Of a stretch of DNA of 64,000 nucleotides, positions 24,698 to 35,159 are shown in pieces. The stretch covers positions 11,405,501-11,469,500 of the forward strand of contig JAFFSR010000136.1 in NCBI GenBank assembly GCA_017163975.1, given 5' to 3'. Source of the DNA: Anastatus disparis (lineage: Eukaryota > Arthropoda > Insecta > Hymenoptera > Eupelmidae). How positions within the stretch are numbered: the first letter of the stretch is position 1; each line of letters opens with the position of its first letter. Both the position numbers and the translations under genes were made by a program. A model generated the notes under the pieces. It was not told the origin of the DNA. It made no database searches and was given only the letters and a program-made list of their open reading frames with translations.

Positions 24698-26639
24698 GTA
24701 TTACCGTTCTATTAAAGATATACCTTTTTCTAGTCGATATTTTTTTTTCACTTCTACTTTGGTGCTGCGTTATCGTACAGTAAACGTTCTTGCGCTAACG
24801 CTTTCTTTTATCGCCGCTATATTTATTCATGATAAATAGATTCTTTGTTGTAAAGAATTCTTTGTTATTTTCTTAATGTAGGCCAGGGGTGGCTTTTTAA
24901 TATTTATATTCATTTTAAGTTTAAAGTTGTACGAATTTTTTTCTGAAAAAAAGTTTAAGTTCATTATAATTTTTTAATAACTTTAATCGAAAATCTTAAA
25001 AAGAGTAATTTTTTTATCGGAGATTTAAACTCGAAAAGTAAATTTTTATGACAAGAAGATCTAGTTTATTATTATGTTTCTAATACGCATAAAATGGAAA
25101 ATTTATAAAAATAATCAATTCAAAAGTAATATAAATAGAATATAATTAGAATTTTATAAAAATTAGGAAGATTATATTACTAAATTTTTATTGAACTGTA
25201 ATCAATTGTCAACAAAAATAGTCAAAGCCATAGCCCCTATCAAAAATTGGGTTCGTGATCATATAAAATTCATTTTGATTTATTATTAACTAAGGTTAAA
25301 GTCCTGAAACTCACTATAAAGCCTAATTCTATTCATCCATTTGAAATATATATACAGTAGCATTAGAGTTTGGTAGCAAACTTCAAAACTTTGACCCTAA
25401 TATTATTTAAATGATTCTTGTGCTCTTATCGTTTTAACGTTAGGATTTTATTTTTGTTTGATTTTGAAAATTTAGATAAAGTTCTATTTTTTCGTCAAAA
25501 TTAATACTGCGTACGATTTGATTATACGAATGACATTTGAAAACATTGATAATGATAATAAAGTTTAAGTCTTCTTGTTAACAATTCATTACCGTGGAAT
25601 CTGAAAGTTGAAAAAACTTAGAAAGAAATTTCTTTTGCGTTTAACTCAACTGAAATTTATACAATTGAAATATTTATGTTCAATATTGACTTTGTGTTTT
25701 TATATTTTAAATTATATCACTTTGTAAAAATGCAAAATTTATAATAAAAAATTTGTATAAATACATGGCTATATAACATTCAACAATTTTAGCACTAAAA
25801 ATAGATGTTGAAATTTAAAGTATAAAAAAATGACATTAAAATTACCACTTGTCACACAATAAGTAATAGTGATAAATTTTTTGACATTTGGAATAAAAAG
25901 TATTAATGTTGATTGAACTCAAACCGATTTTTTTCATCTGAAGAATAAATGTAGGTCATTCACTTAATAATGTCTTTCTGACAAATGTTTTAGTGACAGA
26001 ATGTCAAATGAAATAATCAACAAAAACATTAAAAATTCACGTCTGTAACTGAAAGGGTAATTAACATCGATTTTAAAAGAAATTAAAAATTTTATTTATA
26101 AGAACGTTTACTGTATAAAACACGACTCGTATAGAACAAATAATTTGCCTGATAATTGAAAAATCATTAAAACTTTTAGTCTCTTAATTTGACGTTTAAC
26201 TATAATTATCAACGTTTTTTACTTAATACTCATTTAGTACTTCGTTTTTCATAATTATAAGCTGAACAACCAATTTAAAAAACAATGATATTAACTTTAT
26301 AAATAAACAGCAATAAAAATACGATATCGTAAATAAAACTTTTAAGTAGTTAATAAAAAAGAATTTATTTTTATTTCAAACTTTTATAGGCAACTTAGAT
26401 ACATGCTATACAAAGACATTATTTTTCTTAAAAAGAACAAAAAAAAACGATACTATATTTGAATATTCATTGGACAAACGGTATTAGCTAACAGTACTAT
26501 TATAAGAATCGGATGAAAACTGTACATTGTAGGTATTACGGATTGTAATACACGTACTTCTACATCCTTAATTAATAATGAATAATTCGTCGATTATTTT
26601 CGTAAGGAAAGCTAATAAACGTACGTACATACAGGAAAA

Positions 26640-28080
26640 GTTTAGTTCCAACGATTCTTAGTCACGCGAGCAATGAATTCACAAATTGTCGCGCGCAATT
26701 GCAGCGACGTGCATCGATATAATTTTTTTCTAAGAATTATTTTTTCCCTTTTCTCGTTATTATATTTAAAAGCATGGTCGAGAGGGAAGGAATAAAAAAA
26801 ATGAAATGAAGAAGTCGATTATTATGTGTTTCTTAGAAGCTAATAAATGTCGCGTGTCAAAGGCGAAGGGGGCTTCTTGATTTTTCTTTTTTTTTTACTT
26901 ATGTTTTTTTTTCGTAGTGATAAGTTCTCGTGTACTCGCAAAATATGTAAATCTGTTATTTTTTTTCTCTCTTTTTATATTTTTCTCTTCTCTGTATAGT
27001 GATGTTTCGATGTATTAGCGTGTCGATTGTCTGGCGCCCGTTCGGCAGTTTAGCGGGACAGCTATGACCCATTTATATACTGTCTGACGCGTTTTCTTCT
27101 TTATTTTTCCTATATATCTATATATTTCATTATACACGTATATTACATATGTATGTGTATATATATAAAATATCGCGTTCGTAACACACAATGTCACCGA
27201 CTGGGCACACATACAATTAGCCTGCCTTTTCTGTACATATATACACACATAATAAAGAAAATCGACGCAGCACCTAGAATTTCTATATTTGTATCTATCT
27301 ATATATATATACATATACTTAACTTACAATATAAATACGTATACGTAAGCATATATACATAAGTCTTATATTCTCTTTTTTTCTGTTTCATGACATAAGC
27401 AGGAATAAATGGTGAGCAACTCTCCTTTTAACTTTATAATAATGTCTATTTCGCTGTGTGTTATATGCACGCGCTTTTAGAAAATTGCATGTGTGTGTGT
27501 GTGTGTGTGTGTGTCTGTTCATACGTGTGCGTGCACATGATCCTTGCAAATGTATTGTGTATATACACCTTTACAACAAAACATGTACATAGAATACGCG
27601 CTTGCGCGAAAATCTGGGCCGACTTGTATATGTTAAAATATATATGTATATATATATACATATAATAAACAAGTATAACACAAGCTAAGAGAAGGCATCG
27701 AAGCCACCGCGGTCTAGTAGTGTAATATTCAAACTCTTTGCTAATAAGTCGCTACCTTATATTAGCTAACTCTATACTATTCTGGCTCGATATACATATA
27801 CTATATACGTTGTGCTTTAATCCTACTGCACTAGGAAGGAAAGGAGTGAATAAAGAAAAAAAAATAATAAATAAATACAAACGCGGCATGTTTATTCTTT
27901 ATTCATTTTATTTTATTTTTTTATTTATGCTCGTTCAAAAGCTGCGGGTGCATAATGCAAGCTGCAAGTGATATTTATTGTTATTGTGGAAATAATTGTG
28001 TGTGAGTAAGAAGTGAAAAGAGAAAAAATAAAAAAAGAATTATAAATATCAATGCGCATAGAACATTGCGATGATCAAGT
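26640..28080. promoter_or_regulatory. Intronic CpG/microsatellite island, possible alternative Dhit promoter
   Basis: This part of the intron differs in texture from its surroundings. It has CpG-containing words (GCGCCCGTTCGGCAGTTTAG at 27034-27053), TATA and GTGT repeats, and little poly-A/T until 27.85 kb. It resembles the presumed 5' leader at 16.6-20.4 kb. RZ-class genes in other animals use alternative 5' ends, so an internal promoter is conceivable. No core promoter or splice-bordered coding exon can be proven from sequence. Confidence 0.25.
27489..27514. repeat. (TG)n microsatellite
   Basis: About 13 TG units. It generates artefactual Cys-Val and Thr-His open frames on the two strands. 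Confidence 0.95.
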
Positions 28081-28824
28081 ATTATTTATTTAAGGGGCTA
28101 AATTTTTATTGACCAGTTGAATCTTTTTTCTAATACTAGTATTATTAGTTCGAAGACGCGAGCTTCTTTGTACTTAAAGTCTTGTTATGAATCGATGAGA
28201 AATATAAGGGCTACGCTTTGGCGGTAGTTTGTCTTTTAAGATGGAGTTTTGGAAGAAGTTAATGGTCAAGTAAGGAGATATAAAACTCTGTTAAAAGCAC
28301 TTACCACCCTGATTTATTTTATTCATGTACATAATACAAACTTTTCCTACGCTTTATTTCTATTAAATTTAATCTATTACAACACTTTGTAAAATACATC
28401 GCTTAATCATTAGCATATTGATCCTATAAAGAAGAAAAAAAAGAATTGCATTAATATCAAATTGTAGCTTAAAAGATTGTTAAAAGCTAAATACTCTTCG
28501 TTCATTATTTAATATTTGAATTCTCGTAAAAAATAAATAATGATCAACTTAATACTGTAACATAAAACTCTTTAACCGACGTAACAATTTACTTTTAAAT
28601 TGATGAGCTAAAAAGTAAAGTATCGATTGCTCGTCGCAAAAAAAAATTCTTTAGAGTCTCAAGTAGTAATTGATGTTAGTAACTCGATTCATAATTTAAG
28701 TGATGTTCTCTATTATTATTTCAAACTTGAAAAACTATCTTTTATAGATAGGGTTGAGTTTAAAGAGTAAAATTCCTTATTTGATAATTTTTTTATTAAA
28801 TAATTTAATTTTTTTTTATATTAA

Positions 28825-29057
28825 CCCGCTCACTGTATTTGGTTATTGTAATAATCAAAACACTTTTAACAATAATTAATATTAATTTAAAGTTGAAAAA
28901 AAATCTTTGAAGAAGTTCAAATATAATTTTCATACAATAGAGTATATATTTTTGTTGAAAAAAATTTTGTACCTTTTTTTTGTCTTAAAATTTTAGAAAC
29001 AGAACTTGATTAAAATTTTAGTTTAACATGTTTATAAAAAAAACTAAAGTGGATGGG
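28825..29057. mobile_element. TTAA-flanked MITE, 233 bp (piggyBac-type ends)
   Basis: TTAA at 28821-28824 and 29058-29061 enclose 233 bp. The ends begin CCCGCTCACTGTATT (left) and CCCATCCACTTTAGT (reverse complement of right), an imperfect inverted repeat. CCC right after TTAA is typical of piggyBac-like termini. The interior is AT-rich and non-coding. The degenerate ends make it an old copy. Confidence 0.6.
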
Positions 29058-29885
29058 TTAAATTGTTAAACAAACTTTATTAAACGTTGATCAAACGTAT
29101 GAAATAATAAATATAATAATAATATTACTTGTAAAAATTGTACATACAATTAAAAATGTGTCGATAAAATTATATTGAATCAATAGAAAATAGACCAAGC
29201 AAGTATACGCGTACTCTCTCTGCTCGCGATCCTTCGCCGCTATAAACACAAATAAACGTACAAAGATAGTTTCAGTAGATAGCATACAAAGTGCTCGTCA
29301 CGTAAAACTTGATTTTCTTTTTCCTCTTTTTATATTTTTTTATACTTGTAAAGCCCAGAAAAAAAAGTACTGGACAATTTTCAAGCTTTACTCATCGTCA
29401 AAGAAGAAAATCTTTCCACTTAAATTTTTTATTGTAGCAAAAAATGAAAAAAAAAATTGATGACTTTTCATTTCTATTGAAGTTTTTTTTTTGTTTTTAA
29501 AACCTTTTCTTGTATGCGGATTTTTTTTTTATTTCAATATATCTAAGTTTTAAGTTTTATGAAAAAAGAACTAAAATTGTGTAGGATGTTTTAAAATCAA
29601 ATATAAAAGAATATAAATATAGTTTCGACTTTTTAGATTCAATTCAAAAGTGTTTGACGCAATTTTATTTCCATTTTCATACAACTACGCAAAAGTATTA
29701 CAAAAGAAAAAAAAGACAAAAATTTCTTATAATGTTAATGAAATACACGTAGTATTCGGGGGTGGCATCAAATAAACGGCTCTCAATGAATCAAAGAATT
29801 ATATTTTCCTGAAAAAATATGTTTCTGAGTAGAATGCTCGGTATTTGACTTCCGGTAACGTCCTTAAATACTACAGACGCCCAAC

Positions 29886-30010
29886 ACGTGTTTCCGTACG
29901 CCATCTCTTTCACTCTATCTCTTTTTTTCTCTTTCTCTCTCTCTTACTCTTATATTTGATTGCGAATGCCTGGGAGTAAAAGCCGGAGCCAGACAACGAA
30001 ACATAACACG
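29886..30010. promoter_or_regulatory. Paired CACGTG E-boxes in a GC-richer intronic island
   Basis: AACACGTGT occurs twice, at about 29884-29892 and 30005-30013, within a CT-rich island (29.85-30.35 kb). CACGTG is the canonical binding site of bHLH factors such as Clock/Cycle, Myc and Mitf/Usf classes. The role is inferred only from motif and island context. Confidence 0.3.
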
Positions 30011-30735
30011 TGTCACCCTCCTTCTTTTATTTTTTCTCGTTTGTATACGTGAATATGTATACATTTTTCCCTCTTTGACACATACTCCAGAACCTCTGTT
30101 CATTCCTATCTCTTATTCTTTTTTCCTTTTTTTTCTGTTATCTATATGCCCCTCCTCTTTTTCTTTCGTTCCAATCTCTCTTTTCTCAAGCCGAGAACCT
30201 TAGGTTACGATGTATATTGTACATATGCCCTCACTTTTTGATTCAGCTTATTCCTTCGTATATCATTGCGCGTCTAACACTCGTCGCAGGCTCTTTTTTC
30301 TTTTCTCTTGGCCATAGTTGACTTCGAAAACTCTTATTAGTGCATTTTTTCTTCTGATTTTCTTCAATCCTTTTGATATGTATCAATAGTTAATCGAACA
30401 GTTAACACAAAAATATACGTTATAACTTTTTGACGCTTGTGAAGTTCATATATATTTTGGGAAATTTTGTCGAGTAATATTTTTTTTCTTTTTTATCAAG
30501 AGTGTTTGTTAGAAACATGTGTTCAAGCGTTAGAACTCAGGAATACTGGGATATGTTTCAAAGTAGACAGTACGTAGAGCATGCCATCATTTAATTAATT
30601 TTTTTAAAATTTTTATATTTCATTATCGCTTTTATTTCATTGTCACTGTAGAACGTTTTTTATTAACGTTTATTTTATTATTATTGTGAATAATTGAACA
30701 AAATATTTCATGTATTTCGAGCATCGCGATGCGCG

Positions 30736-30777
30736 TGACGTCGGAATCCTGAAGCTATACAACGTATTCTGACGTCA
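30736..30777. promoter_or_regulatory. CRE-like pair (TGACGTCG and TGACGTCA)
   Basis: A half-changed CRE at 30736-30743 and a perfect palindromic CRE at 30770-30777 lie 34 bp apart in a short CpG-containing patch. CREB/ATF-family proteins bind TGACGTCA. The location in an intron of an RGS gene that modulates Gi/o (cAMP) signalling would allow feedback, but this is speculative. Confidence 0.3.
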
Positions 30778-31938
30778 ACTGAAATATTTAATTTTCTTCT
30801 TTATTTGTATCAAAAGTCGAATATTTTTCATGTTTTATGAATTTTTAATTAACTTGAATGCCGAAAAAAAACTGAAAGTTATAATAGAAATAGAATTTTT
30901 AAATAGATTATTATTGATAAAAGTAAACGACTTTTAATCTTTCAATAAAAAAAGAACTATTTTTAATTTATTAACCATAAATTTTTTTATGAATGTTATA
31001 TAACTCGTTTCTTTTTAACGAATCAAAAACGTCACATCGGATAAAAATTCTTCAATAAGTCATAAATAAACTTATAATAGAATTGTATTCTATCGATTGT
31101 GATGAACCTCTAAATGCCAAGTTCGTTATTTTTAAAATAGATCATAATTAATTAAACTTGTTTATTGAAAACTTGGGCATTGAAAAGAATTTCCAATTTA
31201 AAAATAGAACTTAACAAAAAAAAAGTCGCGAGAATGTCAATTTTCGTCTCGTAGAGAATGAGAAATTTAAATTCCACGTAAAGTTCAAAATGAACGCCTT
31301 ATAATATATTTACGTTTAATAAAAACATGATAATTTACATTCATTTTTAATTTCATAAAATATGTACAAATGCCTTAGCACGAGTATTAATAGCTTGTAA
31401 AATTTGAATGTTGCTTGAGCTTAAATTGCACGTTCATTATTATACTTTTTATTTTATTTTATATGTTTTAGATCAACTATAATAATACTTGATTGCACTA
31501 GTTAACGTATTGGTATACATATAAACAATGAAAGGTTCGCTGAATATGAAATTAACTTGTTGCACTATCAAATTTTTCATTGTGTATTTGCCAATGCGGC
31601 TGCTCTTAAATTATGCACAATTATGTTGCTCGTTTACGTAAAATTATTATTTGCACTAAAAGTTTTGTATGCATGTATTTGAAATGTATTTTTTGAATTG
31701 TTTGATTTTAAGTACAATCAAAATCAATCATTTTTATATGAATCAAATTTTTTCATTAATTCCATCACATCATGAATAGCAATGTTTATAATTATATAAT
31801 AAATAATTATTTAAATTTAGCAAATTTTGAAAAAAATTTTCATTTCATTTTTTAAATGTCTTTTATAATTAATGTTATTATATTAATTAATAAGTTGAAA
31901 ACTAAAAAAAGACTGTTTGCTTTGTGTTTTGTAAACAG

Positions 31939-32314
31939 TTTGGCTGCAGTTGGCACCGGTGGTTCAGGTGGTGCAACGTCTATGCGACCTGGTGGCCTCG
32001 GTACCGGCGATCACGGTAGCGGTGCTGGTTTAGCTGGTGAATTAACCAGTGGTACTGGTAATGGATTTGATGGTGATATCGGTGATATAAGTATCGAAGA
32101 AATACGTTCGTGGGGCTCGTCATTTGATCGATTAATGCGCAATCCAGTTGGACGTAAACTATTTCGTGAATTTCTTGTTAGCGAGTATAGTGACGAGAAT
32201 ATTGCGTTTTGGCTGGCATGCGAACAATTAAAACGCGAAAGCAATCCTGAAAAAATTGAGGAAAAGGCACGCTTCATTTACGAGGGTTACATATCGATTA
32301 TTTCGCCTAAAGAA
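31939..32314 (+). CDS. Dhit: RGS-RZ protein (double hit), coding exon 2: linker and first half of RGS domain
   Basis: The acceptor is TTTTGTAAACAG|T. The first base completes Cys101 and residues 102-226 follow. Residues 102-150 form a Gly-rich linker (AAVGTGGSGG...) not seen in vertebrate RZ proteins. Then EEIRSWGSSFDRLM leads into the RGS fold from about residue 163. Signature segments are GRKLFREFL, SEYSDENIAFWLACEQLK and IEEKARFIYEGYISI, with Glu187-Asn188 in the position that contacts G-alpha switch regions in RGS structures. The exon ends at SPKE|VS, the same splice point as expected from vertebrate RGS17/19/20, with donor GAA|GTAAGT. An overlapping minus-strand open frame is a shadow. 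Residue numbers assume the start at 24396. Confidence 0.95.
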
Positions 32315-32389
32315 GTAAGTTTTTATTTTATTGTATTTTTATAAGCATATATGCTTCCTATAGGATTCGTTTCTTAAAGAAATGCCAAA

Positions 32390-32553
32390 TGCCGACATTA
32401 CAGTTTTTCAAATTTTTGTTTCTGAATTCAAAAGTTTTAAAAATATTTCTGTGTTTATACCTTTCCATTCTTTCATATAAAAAACACGACATAGAGATAT
32501 CTGAAAAAAATTTTGAAGAAAAATTAAAATTCCGAGAAACTGCAATGTTGGTA
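32390..32553. mobile_element. Small foldback element, copy 1
   Basis: The left end reads GCCGACATTACAGTTTTTCA and the right end, reverse-complemented, ACCAACATTGCAGTTTCTCG, giving imperfect terminal inverted repeats. The interior has its own inverted pair (AAAAATATTTCTGTG and CATAGAGATATCTGAAAAA). A related copy lies about 950 bp downstream. Non-coding; probably a MITE. Confidence 0.6.
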
Positions 32554-33235
32554 AATTATTTATAAATTATATACCCTAATATATCATTAAAAAGAATAAA
32601 TTTTTAATGAATTGTTTGAGATGAAAGAATAAAAATAAATTGCGTTTGAAAAACAATTTTTATGAAGAAATAAATTTTTGAAAAATAATGAATACATCGT
32701 AAATAGAACAAAATATTTATCTTTTGTTGCCGTTGTAAGAAATGTATAATTTAACCCTTTGAGAATTGGGTATCTAGATAAAAATGTAGATTCCAACTTA
32801 TGTGTAGCTTTTTAAATTTAAAATAGCTAAGCGATTCGATCATATTATTTTAAATATACATTTGTTTTATTTTTATAAGCCTTAAATTTATGCTTTTCTA
32901 AACATTTAAAAAAATGTTTGCATATGTTCTACTTAGTATAAACAAAATAAAAACCAAAATATATAACTCATTAAATAATATTGAAAAAAATCATTTTGTA
33001 TAAATAACTAAAATTTCTTGTAATATAACAATAAGTATTGAAGTATTGATTAATAATAGAATTTATAAATGTGTGCGATTTTCAGCGGATTGAAAATGTA
33101 TATGAAAGTAGAAAAAAAATAAGATACAAAAACGATTTATTTAATAGAAACATATATCCAATTATTTTGAAAAAATATGCGATGAAATTTAAATCTACCA
33201 TTGATCTCAAACAAAATTATTAATTAAGAAAATGT

Positions 33236-33512
33236 AAAATACCGATATTACAGTTTTTCAAATTTTTGATTTTTAATGGGATGTAATAGGGTATAATGAT
33301 TAATACATAGTTACCGATATTGTAGTTTTCCAAATCATTGGAAAACTGTAATATCGGTATTTTTACATTCCCTTAATCCAAAAGTTTTTAAAATATCTCT
33401 ATATCACAGCTTTCCATCTTAAATAATAAAAAACATAATATAGAGATATTTTGAAAAATTTTAAAATGAAGATTGAAAATTTGGGAAACTGCAAGACTGA
33501 CTTAAAAAATTA
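33236..33512. mobile_element. Small foldback element, copy 2, with abutting inverted fragment
   Basis: The terminal word ACCGATATT.CAGTTTTTC occurs at 33241, again at about 33314, and inverted at about 33340-33362. The latter two form a 22-bp-armed palindrome (TACCGATATTGTAGTTTTCC / GGAAAACTGTAATATCGGTA). The part 33340-33512 mirrors copy 1: a distal end with GGGAAACTGCAAGACTG and the inner pair AAAATATCTCTATAT / ATATAGAGATATTTT. This looks like a duplicated or nested insertion of the same family. Confidence 0.55.
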
Positions 33513-33682
33513 CATAGGAGATAAAAAAATGCGTGAAAATTCGTATGTAGATTTCCTTTATTATACTAAATATATTTTTATTTATAAAACTAAATGTATC
33601 CAACGTGAGTTTTCGTACAAGTACAATATCAGTTACAACTAATTTTTACATATTCTATTATAAATATTATTACAAAATTAAT

Positions 33683-33688
33683 TTTATT
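33683..33688 (-). terminator. Poly(A) signal for the nested Aly/REF-like gene
   Basis: AATAAA on the minus strand, 37 bp after the TAA stop at 33727-33725. Position and sequence fit a canonical eukaryotic polyadenylation hexamer, but AATAAA is frequent by chance in DNA this AT-rich. Confidence 0.45.
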
Positions 33689-33724
33689 TTTGCAGAAAAA
33701 TATTTATAATCATATATTTAAGTT

Positions 33725-34483
33725 TTAATCAACATCCATGTCTACTTTTTCCAAAACCAATAGTTCCTCCAATTTGGCATTAAGTATATCTACTGTTGAC
33801 GGTTGATCTTCTTGTTTGAATGTATCTTTTATGTTATTATTATTATTATTAGGGATATCTTCTTGTTTGAATGTTTCTCTTATATCATCATTATTAGGGA
33901 TATCATGACTTTGAATTTTATGATTTTTAAAATTATTACCAAGTCTGTTGTGAATCGGTTGATTAACTTGGATTTCTGGCACCAATATTTTAATCCGCAT
34001 TTTCCGTCCATTCAAAGTTTCACCATTATAATATTCTAAAGCCTTTTCAGCATCAGTTCTATGCTTAAAAACTATCCTTGCTGATCCCAATGACTGTCCA
34101 TTTTTATTGTAACAAATATTCGCTGATTTTAAAGGTCCAATAGTTCTGAATAAATCAAGAATATTCTTGTCCGTCAGTTTGTAATTTAAATTACACACAT
34201 TTAGTTCAGTTGCATCGTTCTGTAAATATCTCTGAATTCTGTTTTCTTCGGCTTTTGAGTAGACTCTATGATAGGTCAATTGTTTACATCCTTTATTTTT
34301 TCTTCGAACAATGTTCCCGTATTCACGATTACGTATTACTCCACTCGTACTATTATATTTATTTTCAGGAACTTTATTCTGTCTTCTTTTCACTGTTTCG
34401 CTGCGTTTATGATTTTGGCGTGATTGATTGGTTTTGTTCTGCTTAATGATGTCGTTTAAGCTTATTTTTAATTTTTTGCACAT
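33725..34483 (-). CDS. Aly/REF-like mRNA export adaptor, intronless, nested in Dhit intron
   Basis: A 252-aa uninterrupted frame. Residues 5-17 (LKISLNDIIKQNK) match the N-terminal UAP56-binding motif of Aly/REF proteins (family pattern like S-L-D-D-I-I-K). Residues about 20-90 are basic and Asn-rich but lack RGG boxes. Residues 93-166 form an RRM with RNP2 LNVCNL (94-99) and RNP1 GSARIVFK (133-140); the segment GPLKSANICYNKNGQSLGSA is typical of the ALYREF RRM. Residues 194-225 contain an internal repeat (DIPNN...TFKQE twice). The C-terminus VDILNAKLEELL...VDMDVD resembles the C-terminal UAP56-binding motif. Aly/REF bridges the TREX helicase UAP56 and export receptor NXF1 on mRNA in the nucleus. 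The intact frame, intron absence and reverse orientation inside an unrelated gene suggest a retrocopy that stayed functional. Unusually diverged and AT-rich compared with standard Aly. Confidence 0.85.
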   Translation of the reverse strand: MCKKLKISLNDIIKQNKTNQSRQNHKRSETVKRRQNKVPENKYNSTSGVIRNREYGNIVRRKNKGCKQLTYHRVYSKAEENRIQRYLQNDATELNVCNLNYKLTDKNILDLFRTIGPLKSANICYNKNGQSLGSARIVFKHRTDAEKALEYYNGETLNGRKMRIKILVPEIQVNQPIHNRLGNNFKNHKIQSHDIPNNDDIRETFKQEDIPNNNNNNIKDTFKQEDQPSTVDILNAKLEELLVLEKVDMDVD

Positions 34484-34581
34484 TGTTGCGATCTAATTTG
34501 ATTATTCTAACTTTAGAAACGAATTGAAAATTTACAATTTTATTAGACGTTTGTATCAAATGCTTGCAAAACTGTGAATGC

Positions 34582-34611
34582 TGAAAATTCGCATTGGTAT
34601 TGGTATATATA
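34582..34611 (-). promoter_or_regulatory. TATA/initiator core promoter of the nested Aly/REF-like gene
   Basis: On the minus strand TATATATA (34611-34604) is followed by an initiator-like TTTTCAGCATTC, with the A at 34582, 29 bp from the TATA start. This is the classic spacing. A transcript from there would have a leader of about 98 nt before the ATG at 34483. The match is good, but TA-rich words are common here. Confidence 0.45.
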
Positions 34612-35159
34612 GCATCAGTTATTCAGGTATCTCAAATAGAGATTAGTTTTTAAGGGCTTAGTGGATTTAAGATTTGGTATACAATAAAATAATAGATTAT
34701 AAGTTTGAAAATGGGAGGCACCAAGTATGTACTTGGATCAATAATAACTGCATTAACTATTATAAAGGATCTTAATAAGACCCTTAATATGCTAAAGTAT
34801 TTATGGCCCCAATAAACATCCAATATGAAATTTTAAATGCATTGTTTTTCAAATAATTGTAAGAATATTATATAGAATTCCAATACACAATTATAGTTTG
34901 AAATAATACTTATAGTATATACCGAAATATTATTTTTTCTCAAAGTTACAGCGTAATAAATATTGATTTCAGCTTTCAGCATTAATTAATATTTTAAAAA
35001 AGGAATTCAGATCCAATTTTTCTTTTGCTGTAACTTTAGGAAAAAATAATATTTCAATAATGTATTTAATATTAACTATTTAGTAATAATTTTTTTTCAG
35101 TTCATCGCTTTTTTATTTGATTTGTATTTATTTATCTCGTTATTAATTCCTTAGATTTT
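34612..35159. other. AT-rich intron segment
   Basis: No gene or clear repeat recognised; a small inverted pair around AAATATTATTTTTTCT / AGAAAAAATAATATTTC (about 34924-34940 and 35037-35057) suggests another degenerate foldback piece. Confidence 0.35.

Larger units (their letters stand above)
24698..31938 (+). other. Dhit intron between coding exons 1 and 2 (7.2 kb)
   Basis: Bordered by GTATTA at 24698 and GTAAACAG at 31938. Mostly AT-rich. It holds a CpG- and microsatellite-rich island at 26.5-28.0 kb that looks like an alternative promoter, UTR or enhancer, a TTAA-flanked MITE at 28.8-29.1 kb, and a GC-richer CT-rich island at 29.85-30.35 kb with paired E-boxes. A CRE-like pair lies at 30.74-30.78 kb. 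No coding exon was recognised within it. Confidence 0.8.

Noticed and set aside
27401..27410. Possible 9-10 nt microexon (CATAAGCAG|GAATAAATG|GTGAGC)
   Set aside because: Contains an in-frame stop in one phase, no homology, and such short matches are expected by chance.
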